A DNA stretch of 40,938 nucleotides from an uncultured Blautia sp. (GTDB taxonomy: Bacteria > Bacillota > Clostridia > Lachnospirales > Lachnospiraceae), in the NCBI RefSeq assembly GCF_947654165.1, contig NZ_CANTKB010000028.1:1-40938 (forward strand), in the 5' to 3' direction. The notes below the pieces were generated by a model that ran no database searches, had not been told where the DNA came from, and worked only from the letters and a program-made list of their open reading frames with translations. The translations under genes were made by a program, and so were the position numbers. Positions 31,531 to 40,739 of this stretch are shown piece by piece; position 1 is the stretch's first letter, and every line of letters begins with the position of its first letter.

Positions 31531-34500
31531 CTTTTTGGAAGCACAGGAGGTAGACTTTGAACAGCTCACCAGTCAGGGGCTGTTTGGAATCTTCGGGCCT
31601 ACAGGAAGCGGGAAAAGCAGTATTTTGGATGGAATCAGTCTGGCACTCTACGGAACCACTGCCAGAAACAGCACCAATTTTATTAACGTAAATACAGATA
31701 AGGCTTCCGTGGAATATCTCTTTTCCGTAAAGACCAAAAGAGAGAGACGGTATCTGGTGTCCAGAAGCTTTAAACGTTCCAAGGAGGGCAGTATCCGCAG
31801 TGACGGGGCAAAACTGGTGGAGCTGGAAGCCACAGGACCAAAGATTCTGGCAGACCGTGTGGGAACAGTGAATGAAGCATGCAGGGAGATTCTTGGACTT
31901 TCCAGAGAAGATTTTTTCCGTACGGTCGTGCTTCCCCAGGGAAAATTTTCTGAGTTTTTAAAGCTGGAAGGTATGGAAAGAAACAAAATGCTGGAGCGGT
32001 TATTTCATCTGGAGCAGTATGGAGAACATCTGGCAGCCCTGGTAAAAAACAGAGTACAGCAGTGGGATGGACAAAAGCTGGAAAAAGAAGGAGCTTTGTC
32101 CCGGTATGCCCAGGTCAGCGAGGAACAGATTACAGAACTGGGGAAACAGGAGCAAGAGATTCGAGCTGCATTAAAGGAAAACGAAGAAAAACAGAACATA
32201 GTTCAGGCACAGTTCGAAGAAGCAAAGGCTGTGGCAGAATATCAAAGAGAATATGAGAAACTTTTGCAGGAAGCCCAGGTACTGGCAGATAGAAAAGAGG
32301 AGATGGAACTTCTTGGCCGGAATATCCGGAAATCTGAGATTGCCAATAGGCTGGTTCCGTGGCTTTTGGAAGCCAGAGAAACCCGTGCACAGGCTGTTCA
32401 GCAGGAGCAGGAGAAAGAGCGTTTTTATAGCAAGTGGAAGGAAAGACAGGAGCAGCTTGAACAGGCAGAACTGAAAAAGAAAGAAACAGAAGATGTGATC
32501 CAGAGAGAGCAGCCCAAATTGCAATTGCAGATAGAGCTTTTGAACCAGGCCATGGCACTGGAAGCAGAGAGAAGAGAAGAAGAAAAAAACGGTCTGATAC
32601 AGGAACAGAAAAGGGCGGAAAATCAGGAGAAACTCCAGGATGCCAATAAAAAAATGGAGGGTTTGCTGGCAGATCTTGCATATAAGAGGCAGCAAAGAGA
32701 AGCCCTGGTGATACAATTGCAGGAGGCTGCTGTACCGTCAGACATGATACAGGCAGCAGCAGAAGGAGACAGAATCACCAGGGAATTGGAACAGGCAGAA
32801 AAACAAAAGCAAAATCTGCAAAAAAAAGCAAAAAAAGCAGAGCAGGACTGGGAGACAGGGAATCAGAAGCAGCAGGAAATCTCCAAAAAGAAGCAGGAAA
32901 AACAGCAGATGTTCCGGCAGGCAGAACAAGAGATCGGAGCATTGAAAGAACGGCTGGAAACATGGAAGAATAGGGAGAACGAAAAAGAAGCATTGTTTCA
33001 GCTTCGGGAATCCTGTGAAAAAGAACAGGAATTATGTAATAAGATACAGGAACAGGAAAAACTTCTGAAAAAAGCAAATGCGTCTTATGAGGCAGCCTGT
33101 GAAGAAAGAGATGCTACAGCAGCGAAGAAGGAAGCATATGACCGTCTTTATCTGGAACATATGGCCGGCATGCTGGCAGCCGGACTGCAGGAGGGAGAAC
33201 CTTGCCCGGTATGCGGCAGTATGCACCACAGCAAGGAGATATCAGCAGGGAAACAGGAAGATATGGAGGCTTTGCTAAAGGAAAAGCAGAAAGCAGAACA
33301 GGAATTTCAGAAATCTTTGACCAGGGTATCCTCCCTGGAAACTTCTTTGGGACATCTCAGGGAAACTTTGGATTCGCTGAAAGAGCAGCAGAAAGGCTTC
33401 AAAGAAGAAAATCCTGGAAAGAAATATGAGGAAGCCATGGAAGCTTTTGAAGCGAGAGAAAAGGAGCATAAGGCTATAGAAACTCTGCTGAAAGAAAAAA
33501 CATCTGTTTTTGAAGAGAATCAGAAAGAATTCTATGAACTCCAAAATCAGGAAGCAGGTCTGCAGGCAAAGATACAGAGCCTTACGGCTCAGATTCAGGA
33601 GATAAAGGCGGAGCTTGAGAGGATTTCCCAAGAGGCTGCAGAACCGGAAAAACGTCTGGAAGAACTGAAACACAGATTCCAGACAGAAGATTTCTGTGCC
33701 TTTTATCAGAATATCCAGGAAAAATTAAAATTCCAGGAAGAAATACAGAATCGGAAGAACCAACTGGAGGCACAGATTGATGCAAGGGTCAAAAACAGTG
33801 AAAAGGGCAAGAGCATCATTGAAGAATTAAGGACAGAAGTGACGAAAAGTGAACTTTTCATAGACCAGTCAAAGAAGCGAATACTAGAATTGAAACAGCA
33901 GATTCAGGAAAAAGCAGGTACAACGGAGTCCATTCAGGAGAAGAAAGAAAGCCTGGAACAAAGACTTGCTGCACTGGAAACAGCAAGGAAACAGGCTGTG
34001 AGCCAATGGGAGGATCTGCAAAAGGAAGAAACCACGTTTCGAGAAAGCTACACAGAGCAGAAAGCCAGAAGTCAGACTGCCAGAGAACAGGCGGAAAAGA
34101 AACAACAGCATCTGGAGCAGAAAATGCAGGAAGCAGGTGTAGAAGAAACAGGCTGGATCGAGGAGCATCAGCAGGAGGAGGCTGTCCTCCAGTCTGCGAA
34201 AGAGGAAAGAAAGTTTTATGAGGAAGCTGTGATAAGAAGCAAAACCCAGGTAGAGCAGGCGGCAGTCAGACTGGGAGGAAGAAGTGTACAGCCGGAACAG
34301 ATAGAAGTACTGGCACAGGAAAATGAACACTTACTCCAGGAGATGAAAGAGGGGCAAAAAGCTTTCGGTGCAGTAAAAAAAGAACGGGAACAGATGGAGA
34401 AATCCTGGGAAGAAAAGAAACAACTGCTGCAGGAACTGGAAAAGGTATATCATAAGCTGGATCTTCTCACAGAATTGGAAGGTCTCTTTCGGGGAAAACG

Positions 34501-34966
34501 GTTTGTAGAGTATGTTTCCAGATATTATCTGGAATATGTGTCAAGAGAAGCGGATCATCAGCTTCGTCAGATGACCGGCAGCAGCTATGGCCTGGAAACA
34601 GATGGAAATGGTATATTTCTGATCCGGGATTATAAAAACGGAGGTGCTTTAAGACCGGCCTCCACCTTATCCGGTGGGGAAACCTTTATGGCATCTCTTG
34701 CCCTGGCACTGGCCTTATCATCCCAGATTCAAATGAAAGGAGCAGCACCTTTGGAACTGTTCTTTCTGGACGAAGGATTTGGAACTTTGGATGAAACCTG
34801 TCTGGAGGTTGTAATGGAATCTCTGGAAAATATCAGGACAAAGAGACGAAGTGTGGGGGTGATTACCCATGTGGAAGAAATTAAGAACCGGATTCCTGTG
34901 AGACTTCTGGTGGAGCCGGCCAGAATGGGTGAGGGAGGAAGTAAAATCAGGATCGAGGAAGCGTAG
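31493..34966 (+). CDS. sbcC: Exonuclease SbcCD, ATPase subunit SbcC
   Basis: A 1157-residue Rad50-like ATPase. Walker A is FGPTGSGKSSILDG (about 36-49). Two long Glu/Gln/Lys coiled-coil arms flank the zinc-hook GEPCPVCGSMHH near residue 570. The C-terminal half carries the ABC signature LSGGETFMASLALALALS and Walker B LFFLDEGFGTLDE. Start 31493 is 6 bases behind AGGAGG; the earlier ATG at 31472 has no ribosome site. Its substrates, hairpin DNA ends, are notable in a genome carrying the palindromic arrays at 22.1-23.7 kb, though the genes are not adjacent. Confidence 0.95.
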   Translation: MRPIWMKLKGLNSFLEAQEVDFEQLTSQGLFGIFGPTGSGKSSILDGISLALYGTTARNSTNFINVNTDKASVEYLFSVKTKRERRYLVSRSFKRSKEGSIRSDGAKLVELEATGPKILADRVGTVNEACREILGLSREDFFRTVVLPQGKFSEFLKLEGMERNKMLERLFHLEQYGEHLAALVKNRVQQWDGQKLEKEGALSRYAQVSEEQITELGKQEQEIRAALKENEEKQNIVQAQFEEAKAVAEYQREYEKLLQEAQVLADRKEEMELLGRNIRKSEIANRLVPWLLEARETRAQAVQQEQEKERFYSKWKERQEQLEQAELKKKETEDVIQREQPKLQLQIELLNQAMALEAERREEEKNGLIQEQKRAENQEKLQDANKKMEGLLADLAYKRQQREALVIQLQEAAVPSDMIQAAAEGDRITRELEQAEKQKQNLQKKAKKAEQDWETGNQKQQEISKKKQEKQQMFRQAEQEIGALKERLETWKNRENEKEALFQLRESCEKEQELCNKIQEQEKLLKKANASYEAACEERDATAAKKEAYDRLYLEHMAGMLAAGLQEGEPCPVCGSMHHSKEISAGKQEDMEALLKEKQKAEQEFQKSLTRVSSLETSLGHLRETLDSLKEQQKGFKEENPGKKYEEAMEAFEAREKEHKAIETLLKEKTSVFEENQKEFYELQNQEAGLQAKIQSLTAQIQEIKAELERISQEAAEPEKRLEELKHRFQTEDFCAFYQNIQEKLKFQEEIQNRKNQLEAQIDARVKNSEKGKSIIEELRTEVTKSELFIDQSKKRILELKQQIQEKAGTTESIQEKKESLEQRLAALETARKQAVSQWEDLQKEETTFRESYTEQKARSQTAREQAEKKQQHLEQKMQEAGVEETGWIEEHQQEEAVLQSAKEERKFYEEAVIRSKTQVEQAAVRLGGRSVQPEQIEVLAQENEHLLQEMKEGQKAFGAVKKEREQMEKSWEEKKQLLQELEKVYHKLDLLTELEGLFRGKRFVEYVSRYYLEYVSREADHQLRQMTGSSYGLETDGNGIFLIRDYKNGGALRPASTLSGGETFMASLALALALSSQIQMKGAAPLELFFLDEGFGTLDETCLEVVMESLENIRTKRRSVGVITHVEEIKNRIPVRLLVEPARMGEGGSKIRIEEA

Positions 34967-34973
34967 GAAAAAC

Positions 34974-35025
34974 AAAGGACTGTCTGTTCAAATACGGGAA
35001 TCAGTATGAACGGACCGTCCTTTTT
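34974..35025. terminator. Bidirectional terminator between sbcC and the ABC permease
   Basis: AAAGGAC and CTGTTCA pair imperfectly with TGAACGGAC and GTCCTTT around a 15-base loop. T-tracts are present on the plus strand (35021-35025) and a weaker one on the minus strand. It separates convergent genes. Confidence 0.75.
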
Positions 35026-35027
35026 GC

Positions 35028-37220
35028 TTAGTGCGAACTTCTTTTTTGCCAGTTCCAAAAACCAAGGCTGAGACAGAAAACTGGAAGCAGAAACATAAAA
35101 ACCAGCCAGCCAGACTTGATATGAAACCATTGAACAGGAAATTGACAAAGTAGTTTTACATGCTTCATAGCAGGTGACAAATAGTTGGTAATAAAAGAAA
35201 TCAAAGGGTTTTCATATCCCAGGTTTCCGATATAGCTCATACACAGCGGAAGAATGAACAGTATGACAGAGCAGGTAATATTCTGAGCCGGGGCAGGTAA
35301 AAGCTGAGCCAGAAATGCTAAGAAAACCCCAAGATAAACACCGAAGACCAGACGCAGGACAAAGCTAATGAGCATATAGGAAAAGATGCTGCCTGTATAG
35401 GGAATCTGAGCAAATCCAGGAAGAGACTGCAGGGAATAGGAAAGTCCTTCCAATTCTTTATGATGCAGGAAAAATTTTATCCATGCAGTACCCCAGACAC
35501 ACAGAGCACTATAAAAACCTATGAAAGCCGATAACTTTATTTTGTTCCAGTAAACGTGAGGACTTCCGGGGTAGGAATATAAAAGCTGCTGCATCTGCTG
35601 CTTTTTGTCTACAAAAAACAAGGAGCTGACAGAGAGAAGAAGGATGGAAGTCATCATCATCATATTTTTGGTATCCTGCTGAGGATTTTGAAAAAAATCA
35701 TCCAGAATGCGGATACTAACAAAGCCTTTCTTTTTTGCCTGGGACTGGTGAAGATAATCTGCCTGTTCCCGGAGTCTGTCAAGCCCTTCCTGAACCTGAG
35801 GATCCGTCTGTTCCGGGATGGCTTGTATATCCTCAAACTTTTGGTCAGTATAAGAACCTTCACAAATATCTAAAAACTGTTCATAGCTGTAGTCAGCAAG
35901 CCTTACACGGTTTTGCCAGGGAGTGACCCATAAAATGCTAATGGGAATGAGCAGGACTAACAGAATCCACACCTTCTGGTTTACAATTATTTTATAACAC
36001 TCATAGGAAAAAATCCGTTTCCAGACTCTTTTCTTTTTGCAGAAAGCGAAAGAAAAAGAAGGAAGATGGATAAGTTTTCTGTCTGCCAATAAAATTCCTG
36101 CACAGAGAAACAGGCTCATCGCTCCCAGAAAAGTGATTGCTGTACTAAGGAGAGAGACCGGGTATTGGAAAAAATTCAGATTTTGATAATTTCCTAAAAT
36201 CTGGCGGGCATCTAAAATACCAATCGGATTTAGATACCGGAACAGCCTGGAAACATGGGAATCTGGGAGCAGAAACCATAGCAGGAAGGAAAAACCTAAT
36301 AATAGGAAATTTAATATCCAGGACAGAAAATGTCCGTTAAACCAGACCGCAAAAAATTGAAAGATAAGAGTGATAAACATAATGGCGGCTGCTTTCCAGA
36401 GGAAAAAATAAAATAAATACCATGTAACCGTACAAGGAAAAGATACATTGCGGAACATGGACATTCCCTGTATCAAGGCATCCGGGCTGCCAAATCCAAG
36501 ATTTATCCCTATAAGCAGGAAATTGCTTCCATAAAGGCAGATACAGGACAATAAAACAGAAAGCCCAAGCCCGGCTATTTGAGCAAGACGTAATCTTCCT
36601 TTGCCCCCAGGAGTGGACTGGATGAGAGCAGCCATTCCGGTGCGGGAATCCCTGCTGTACTCCTGAAAGGAATACAGACATGCTAGAAGTATCAGCAGTA
36701 AGTCTGTAAGATAAAAATTATGCAGGGCATTCATGCCAGAATCATCCGCCGGCAAAAGAGTTTGGGATTTCATATCTTCAAAATCCCGGGCAGTTTTTTC
36801 AATGTTACGTTTTGAAAAACCTCCTTCTTTATTAAAAATAGCAAAGGTTTGCATTTTTTCTACACGTTTTTCAAGATTTTCTATAAAATCATGGTAATCC
36901 AATACAGTCTGATATTCTTTTTCAAAATCTCCGAGAACCTTTAGTTCAGCGGATAATGTGGCACTTTTTGGAGAAAGAGAGAGTTTATCTGCTACTTTTT
37001 TGCTTTCTTCCTGAAGAAATATCAGCGTATTGGCGATACTTTCGTTACGGGTATCCAGAACGGCTTTCCATTCTTTCCGCTCATCCTGTTCGGCTTTCGT
37101 GGGAAGAAAAGGCATCATATATAGATAACAGGCAAGTAAATTTAGCAGAAAAAATGCCAGGAAAATCCCGGGAATTTTTCCGGAAAAAATTTTTTTCCAT
37201 TCAAATCCGGCTAATTTCAT
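35028..37220 (-). CDS. Double-length ABC-2 type permease
   Basis: A 730-residue membrane protein of an ABC-2 type exporter. It appears to be two homologous halves. Each begins with a short cytoplasmic helix ending in a membrane segment (FEWKKIFSGKIPGIFLAFF near residue 5, and SYECYKIIVNQKVWILL near 410). Each continues with a large extracytoplasmic domain (about 40-175 and 430-520) and then about five membrane helices. Such fused permeases are common in Firmicutes lipoprotein/bacteriocin-type exporters. ATG 37220 lies 5 bases from the ATPase stop, with AGGTGA as ribosome site. The substrate is unknown. Confidence 0.85.
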   Translation of the reverse strand: MKLAGFEWKKIFSGKIPGIFLAFFLLNLLACYLYMMPFLPTKAEQDERKEWKAVLDTRNESIANTLIFLQEESKKVADKLSLSPKSATLSAELKVLGDFEKEYQTVLDYHDFIENLEKRVEKMQTFAIFNKEGGFSKRNIEKTARDFEDMKSQTLLPADDSGMNALHNFYLTDLLLILLACLYSFQEYSRDSRTGMAALIQSTPGGKGRLRLAQIAGLGLSVLLSCICLYGSNFLLIGINLGFGSPDALIQGMSMFRNVSFPCTVTWYLFYFFLWKAAAIMFITLIFQFFAVWFNGHFLSWILNFLLLGFSFLLWFLLPDSHVSRLFRYLNPIGILDARQILGNYQNLNFFQYPVSLLSTAITFLGAMSLFLCAGILLADRKLIHLPSFSFAFCKKKRVWKRIFSYECYKIIVNQKVWILLVLLIPISILWVTPWQNRVRLADYSYEQFLDICEGSYTDQKFEDIQAIPEQTDPQVQEGLDRLREQADYLHQSQAKKKGFVSIRILDDFFQNPQQDTKNMMMMTSILLLSVSSLFFVDKKQQMQQLLYSYPGSPHVYWNKIKLSAFIGFYSALCVWGTAWIKFFLHHKELEGLSYSLQSLPGFAQIPYTGSIFSYMLISFVLRLVFGVYLGVFLAFLAQLLPAPAQNITCSVILFILPLCMSYIGNLGYENPLISFITNYLSPAMKHVKLLCQFPVQWFHIKSGWLVFMFLLPVFCLSLGFWNWQKRSSH

Positions 37221-37225
37221 AAAAA

Positions 37226-38116
37226 TCACCTGCTTTCTGAAAAAATATTTAAGTAGACATCCTGTATATTAGGGAATACGGGTCTTACATCAATGAAAGC
37301 CGCCTGCAGAGAGGAAATAGAGGTTTCCTCACTAAGAAAACGGACACGGATCGTTCCTCCTGGCATTTCCTGCACATTGGAGACCATTGCTTTTTCTTCA
37401 AGTATAGGATATTGTTCAGAATGTATCGTGCATTCCCATACATTTCCGGCAAGGGTTTTACATAAATTCTCCGGGGTTCCCTGCCCCATGAGATTGCCTT
37501 TTCCAAGAAGGATGATTTCTCTGGCAATGGTTTCTATATCGGAAACCACATGAGTTGCAATCAAAACAATTTTATTCTTGGAAATACGGCTGATGAAATT
37601 CCGGATACGGATACGCTCTTTTGGATCCAGTCCCGCTGTAGGCTCATCCAGAATGAGAATTTTGGGATTTCCTAAAAGGGCTTGTCCAATGAGAATCCGT
37701 TGTTTCATACCTCCGGAAAACCCGCCTAACTTTCTGTCCTGGGCTTCGGTAAGGCCTACCGTTTTTAAAATCTCTGCTACCTGTCTGGGAATCTCTGCTT
37801 TTTTTATTTCTTTTAACAATGCAATATACTCCAAAAATTTTTCGGCAGTAAACATATCGTAAAGCCCCTGGCTCTGTGGTGCATATCCCAGGATCCGCTT
37901 ATAGTTTTTGCCTTCTTTTTGGATTTCTTTTCCATTAAAATAAATGTTCCCTTCCGATGGTTTTAAATTCCCTGTGATAATCTGAATCAAGGTAGACTTT
38001 CCGGCACCATTCGGTCCCAGAAGCCCATATGCACCTTTCTCCAGCTTCAGGGAAATATGCGATAATGCCTGAACTTTTCCATAATTTTTTGAAACGTTTT
38101 TTATTGCCAATTCCAT
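37226..38116 (-). CDS. ABC transporter ATP-binding protein
   Basis: A 296-residue ATPase energising the adjacent permease. Walker A is GPNGAGKST (38-46), the Q-loop is GYAPQSQGLY, the signature is LGGFSGGMKQRI, Walker B is KILILDEPTAGLDP and the H-loop is LIATHVV. The C-terminal ~75 residues are an accessory domain of the ABC-2 exporter type. The start at 38116 (MELAIKNVS) follows GGAGGAGGG; an ATG at 38140 lacks a site and would begin inside the intergenic region. Confidence 0.94.
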   Translation of the reverse strand: MELAIKNVSKNYGKVQALSHISLKLEKGAYGLLGPNGAGKSTLIQIITGNLKPSEGNIYFNGKEIQKEGKNYKRILGYAPQSQGLYDMFTAEKFLEYIALLKEIKKAEIPRQVAEILKTVGLTEAQDRKLGGFSGGMKQRILIGQALLGNPKILILDEPTAGLDPKERIRIRNFISRISKNKIVLIATHVVSDIETIAREIILLGKGNLMGQGTPENLCKTLAGNVWECTIHSEQYPILEEKAMVSNVQEMPGGTIRVRFLSEETSISSLQAAFIDVRPVFPNIQDVYLNIFSESR

Positions 38117-38149
38117 AGAATCCCTCCTCCCATTTAGCATTGTATTTCA

Positions 38150-39385
38150 TCAATAGATTACGGCACCGCAATATTCTTCGTATCCTCCTTGAAACATCGT
38201 TTTGAACCGGGCATTACCATTGAGGTTCTTCTTATCCAGATAGTGAAAAGAAAATTGAGTTTCTCCGGTCTCTTCATCAGAAAATTGCTGATAAAGAAAT
38301 AGATAGCGGTCATCTCCTGGATAATAGTCTGTCATATATTGTATTTCTCCGAAGGGAACCTTATCAATCAGTTCTCCTTCATAGGTATAAATATAGAAAG
38401 ACTGCTGCTCTACTGGAACGGCATTTTCTCCAGACATAATATCGTAGAAATACACATATTGATCATCTGCACATAATAAAGTGGCTTGTTTTTCAATGGC
38501 AGAGAAGCTTTCTTTGGTTAGTTCTTTTGGATTTTCTTTATCTTTATCCAACTGCCAGTAGCGGCTTTTCCAAATACTTCTTTCCGAATCATTTTCTGTA
38601 ATTTCTTCATAGAAGAAACGGTCTTTTCCTATGCCTCTTAGCTCAGCAGATGGTAGGAAACAGTCAGAAACATCTAAAGTATCCAGATTGATTTTTTTGC
38701 TTTCTGAGCTTAAATCATAAAAATCAACGACATCGAAGTAGCAGTAATTTCCATAACATTTCATTCTGTTAATGTCACCGTCACGTAAACCTGCTTCCTG
38801 AAAAAGAAGCTGAGCATCTTTCGGATGTTTCAAAGGAAATCTTGATATGGTTACTATTGATTGCTCAAAAAAAATTCCATCTTCATCGGTAAGTTTTACT
38901 TCAGAAGTATAAACATTTCCCTGATGGAGACAAAAAGCTGAAAACGCTTCTCCACTTGTGTAAATGGCATTTCGATTTGAACCATCAATGTCTGTTTCGT
39001 AAATAGAGAAGGTATCTTCTTGCTTATTCTGAAGATTTTGGCATAAAACATAGAGTTTTCCGTTTTCGTAAGAAAGAGAACGTGGACCGCTGAAAAAAGC
39101 GTCACAGTTAATTCTGTTTTCAGGAGATTCTGCTGCATGGAGACATTCTGCTTTATTACATACGAAGGTAAAATTTTTTAGTTCTGGGTCTGTAAACATA
39201 AGATAGTTGCCTGCAAAGAAATAATATCCGTCTGGTGATGGGTAAATTTTGTTCCCATAGACACCCATAAATCCTCTTTGGCAGTCAGAAACAGTAGTAT
39301 TTTGTGTTTTGGTGAAATCTTGTCCGCAAGAAGATAACAAGAATAGAAAAAGTATCATCAAAAATGCAAACCGTGTTTTTTTCAT
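38150..39385 (-). CDS. Cys-motif lipoprotein, paralogue B
   Basis: A 411-residue predicted lipoprotein, signal peptide residues 1-20 with lipobox LLSSC (Cys20). It has many short beta repeats of the form YxFxDxD... (for example GYYFFAGNYLMFTD, QYVYFYDIMSG, RYLFLYQQF), suggesting a beta-propeller. Cys35, Cys76, Cys81 and Cys94 are conserved with its neighbour; residues 75-98 read VCNKAECLH...NRINCDAFF, a Cx4CxH motif that may bind a metal or form disulfides. It follows paralogue A by 17 bases and precedes the ATPase gene by 33 bases. The function is unknown. Confidence 0.85.
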   Translation of the reverse strand: MKKTRFAFLMILFLFLLSSCGQDFTKTQNTTVSDCQRGFMGVYGNKIYPSPDGYYFFAGNYLMFTDPELKNFTFVCNKAECLHAAESPENRINCDAFFSGPRSLSYENGKLYVLCQNLQNKQEDTFSIYETDIDGSNRNAIYTSGEAFSAFCLHQGNVYTSEVKLTDEDGIFFEQSIVTISRFPLKHPKDAQLLFQEAGLRDGDINRMKCYGNYCYFDVVDFYDLSSESKKINLDTLDVSDCFLPSAELRGIGKDRFFYEEITENDSERSIWKSRYWQLDKDKENPKELTKESFSAIEKQATLLCADDQYVYFYDIMSGENAVPVEQQSFYIYTYEGELIDKVPFGEIQYMTDYYPGDDRYLFLYQQFSDEETGETQFSFHYLDKKNLNGNARFKTMFQGGYEEYCGAVIY

Positions 39386-39402
39386 AGAAATAGAGTCCCT
39401 CC

Positions 39403-40638
39403 CTAGTATATTGTTGTACCATAATACTGGGACTGATAACCTTCAAATAAGACTTCAAATCTCGCATCCTTACCGAATTTTGTTTTATCAAGATAGCGGT
39501 AGATGATTTTTGAATCGTCATTTTCAACAGGAACTTTTTCGTAAATAAATAGATAGCGGTTATCACCAGCATAATAGTCAATATAATTCTGTATTTCTCC
39601 AAATGGAATTTCACATACTAAATTGCCGTCGTAGGTGTAAACATAGAAACGTCTTTCCTCTTTTGCTACAGCATTGGCACCATAATCAATATCGTGAAAA
39701 TAGACATATTTATCATCAGCCGTCAGCATAATCGCATTTTTTTCAATAACAGAGAAAAATTCTTTTGTTAATTCTACTGGGTTTTCTCCGTTTACATCTA
39801 GTTGCCAGTATCTGCTTTTCCAAGTGTGATTTGTAAGATCATTTTCTATTGATTCTTCACAAAAGATACAGTTTTTACCAAGAATCGTACTGGCGGTATC
39901 AAATGGAAAAGAATTAGAAATTTCAAGGGTATCCAAGTTGATTTTTTTGCTTTCTGTAGTCATAGTTTCGGAGAAGTCGATAAGGTCAAAATAACAGTAA
40001 TGGTTATAACAGTTTAACCGATTAATCCTACCTTCGTTTAAGGTATCATCTTGAAAAATAACGTCTTCTTTTTTTGTATTAGCTAAAGAAATTTTATGTA
40101 TAGACACAATTGGATTATCAAGTAACTTGCCATTATCATCTGTAAAGTTTAACTCAGAAGTATAGATATTTCCTTGATGAAGCAAAAAAGCATCCATTTG
40201 CTCTTTTGCGGTATAAATGTTTGAACGGTTGTTTCCGTCTATATCTGTTTTATAGATAGAATATGCATCATATTCTTTTATTTGCAGATTACGCCCCAAG
40301 ATATAAAGGTTATTATCTTCGCAGATAAGCGAACGTGGTTCAAGGAAAAAGGCATTACAGTTAATTCTGTTTTCTGGAGCTTCCTCAGCGTGTAAGCACT
40401 CTGGTTTATTACATACAAAAGTAGTTTCTTTCAGATGGCGGTCAGCGAACATAAGATAATGACCTGCAAAAAAATAATAACCATCGGATGAAGGGTAAAT
40501 CTTATTTCCACTTATACCCATAAAGCCCTTTTGACAGTCAGAAAAAGATTCTGATTGAGATTTCGAGGAAGATGGAGAGCAAGAAGAGAGTAATAAGAAG
40601 CACAAGAGAGAAATATATAGTGACAGGTTTTTCTTCAT
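39403..40638 (-). CDS. Cys-motif lipoprotein, paralogue A
   Basis: A 411-residue lipoprotein of exactly the same length as its neighbour and clearly homologous over the whole length (estimated by eye at more than half identical). It has lipobox LLSSC at Cys20 and the same Cys35, Cys76, Cys81 and Cys94, with VCNKPECLHAEEAPENRINC. This is a tandem duplication at the head of an ABC-exporter operon. AAGGAGG precedes the ATG, and the operon promoter is at 40711-40719. The likely role is an extracytoplasmic sensor or substrate-binding partner of the exporter; that is inference. Confidence 0.85.
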   Translation of the reverse strand: MKKNLSLYISLLCFLLLSSCSPSSSKSQSESFSDCQKGFMGISGNKIYPSSDGYYFFAGHYLMFADRHLKETTFVCNKPECLHAEEAPENRINCNAFFLEPRSLICEDNNLYILGRNLQIKEYDAYSIYKTDIDGNNRSNIYTAKEQMDAFLLHQGNIYTSELNFTDDNGKLLDNPIVSIHKISLANTKKEDVIFQDDTLNEGRINRLNCYNHYCYFDLIDFSETMTTESKKINLDTLEISNSFPFDTASTILGKNCIFCEESIENDLTNHTWKSRYWQLDVNGENPVELTKEFFSVIEKNAIMLTADDKYVYFHDIDYGANAVAKEERRFYVYTYDGNLVCEIPFGEIQNYIDYYAGDNRYLFIYEKVPVENDDSKIIYRYLDKTKFGKDARFEVLFEGYQSQYYGTTIY

Positions 40639-40671
40639 AAGTACCTCCTTATTTTCAATAGTATATTCTTT

Positions 40672-40733
40672 TTCATGAATCCGTTGCGATTCCTTTTTTC
40701 TATTGTTATAATTATAGCATACAAATTCATGAA
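40672..40733 (-). promoter_or_regulatory. Promoter of the lipoprotein-ABC operon flanked by two TTCATGAA operators
   Basis: On the minus strand TGC-TATAAT (40719-40711) is a perfect extended -10. Two copies of the palindrome TTCATGAA lie at 40672-40679 (downstream, about +30) and 40726-40733 (in the -35/-10 spacer). They extend into an inverted repeat, TTTTTCATGAAT and ATTCATGAAAAA, whose centres are 54 bp apart. This arrangement suggests a repressor that binds both sites, possibly looping the DNA; the regulator is not in the window. Confidence 0.55.
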
Positions 40734-40739
40734 AAAAAA

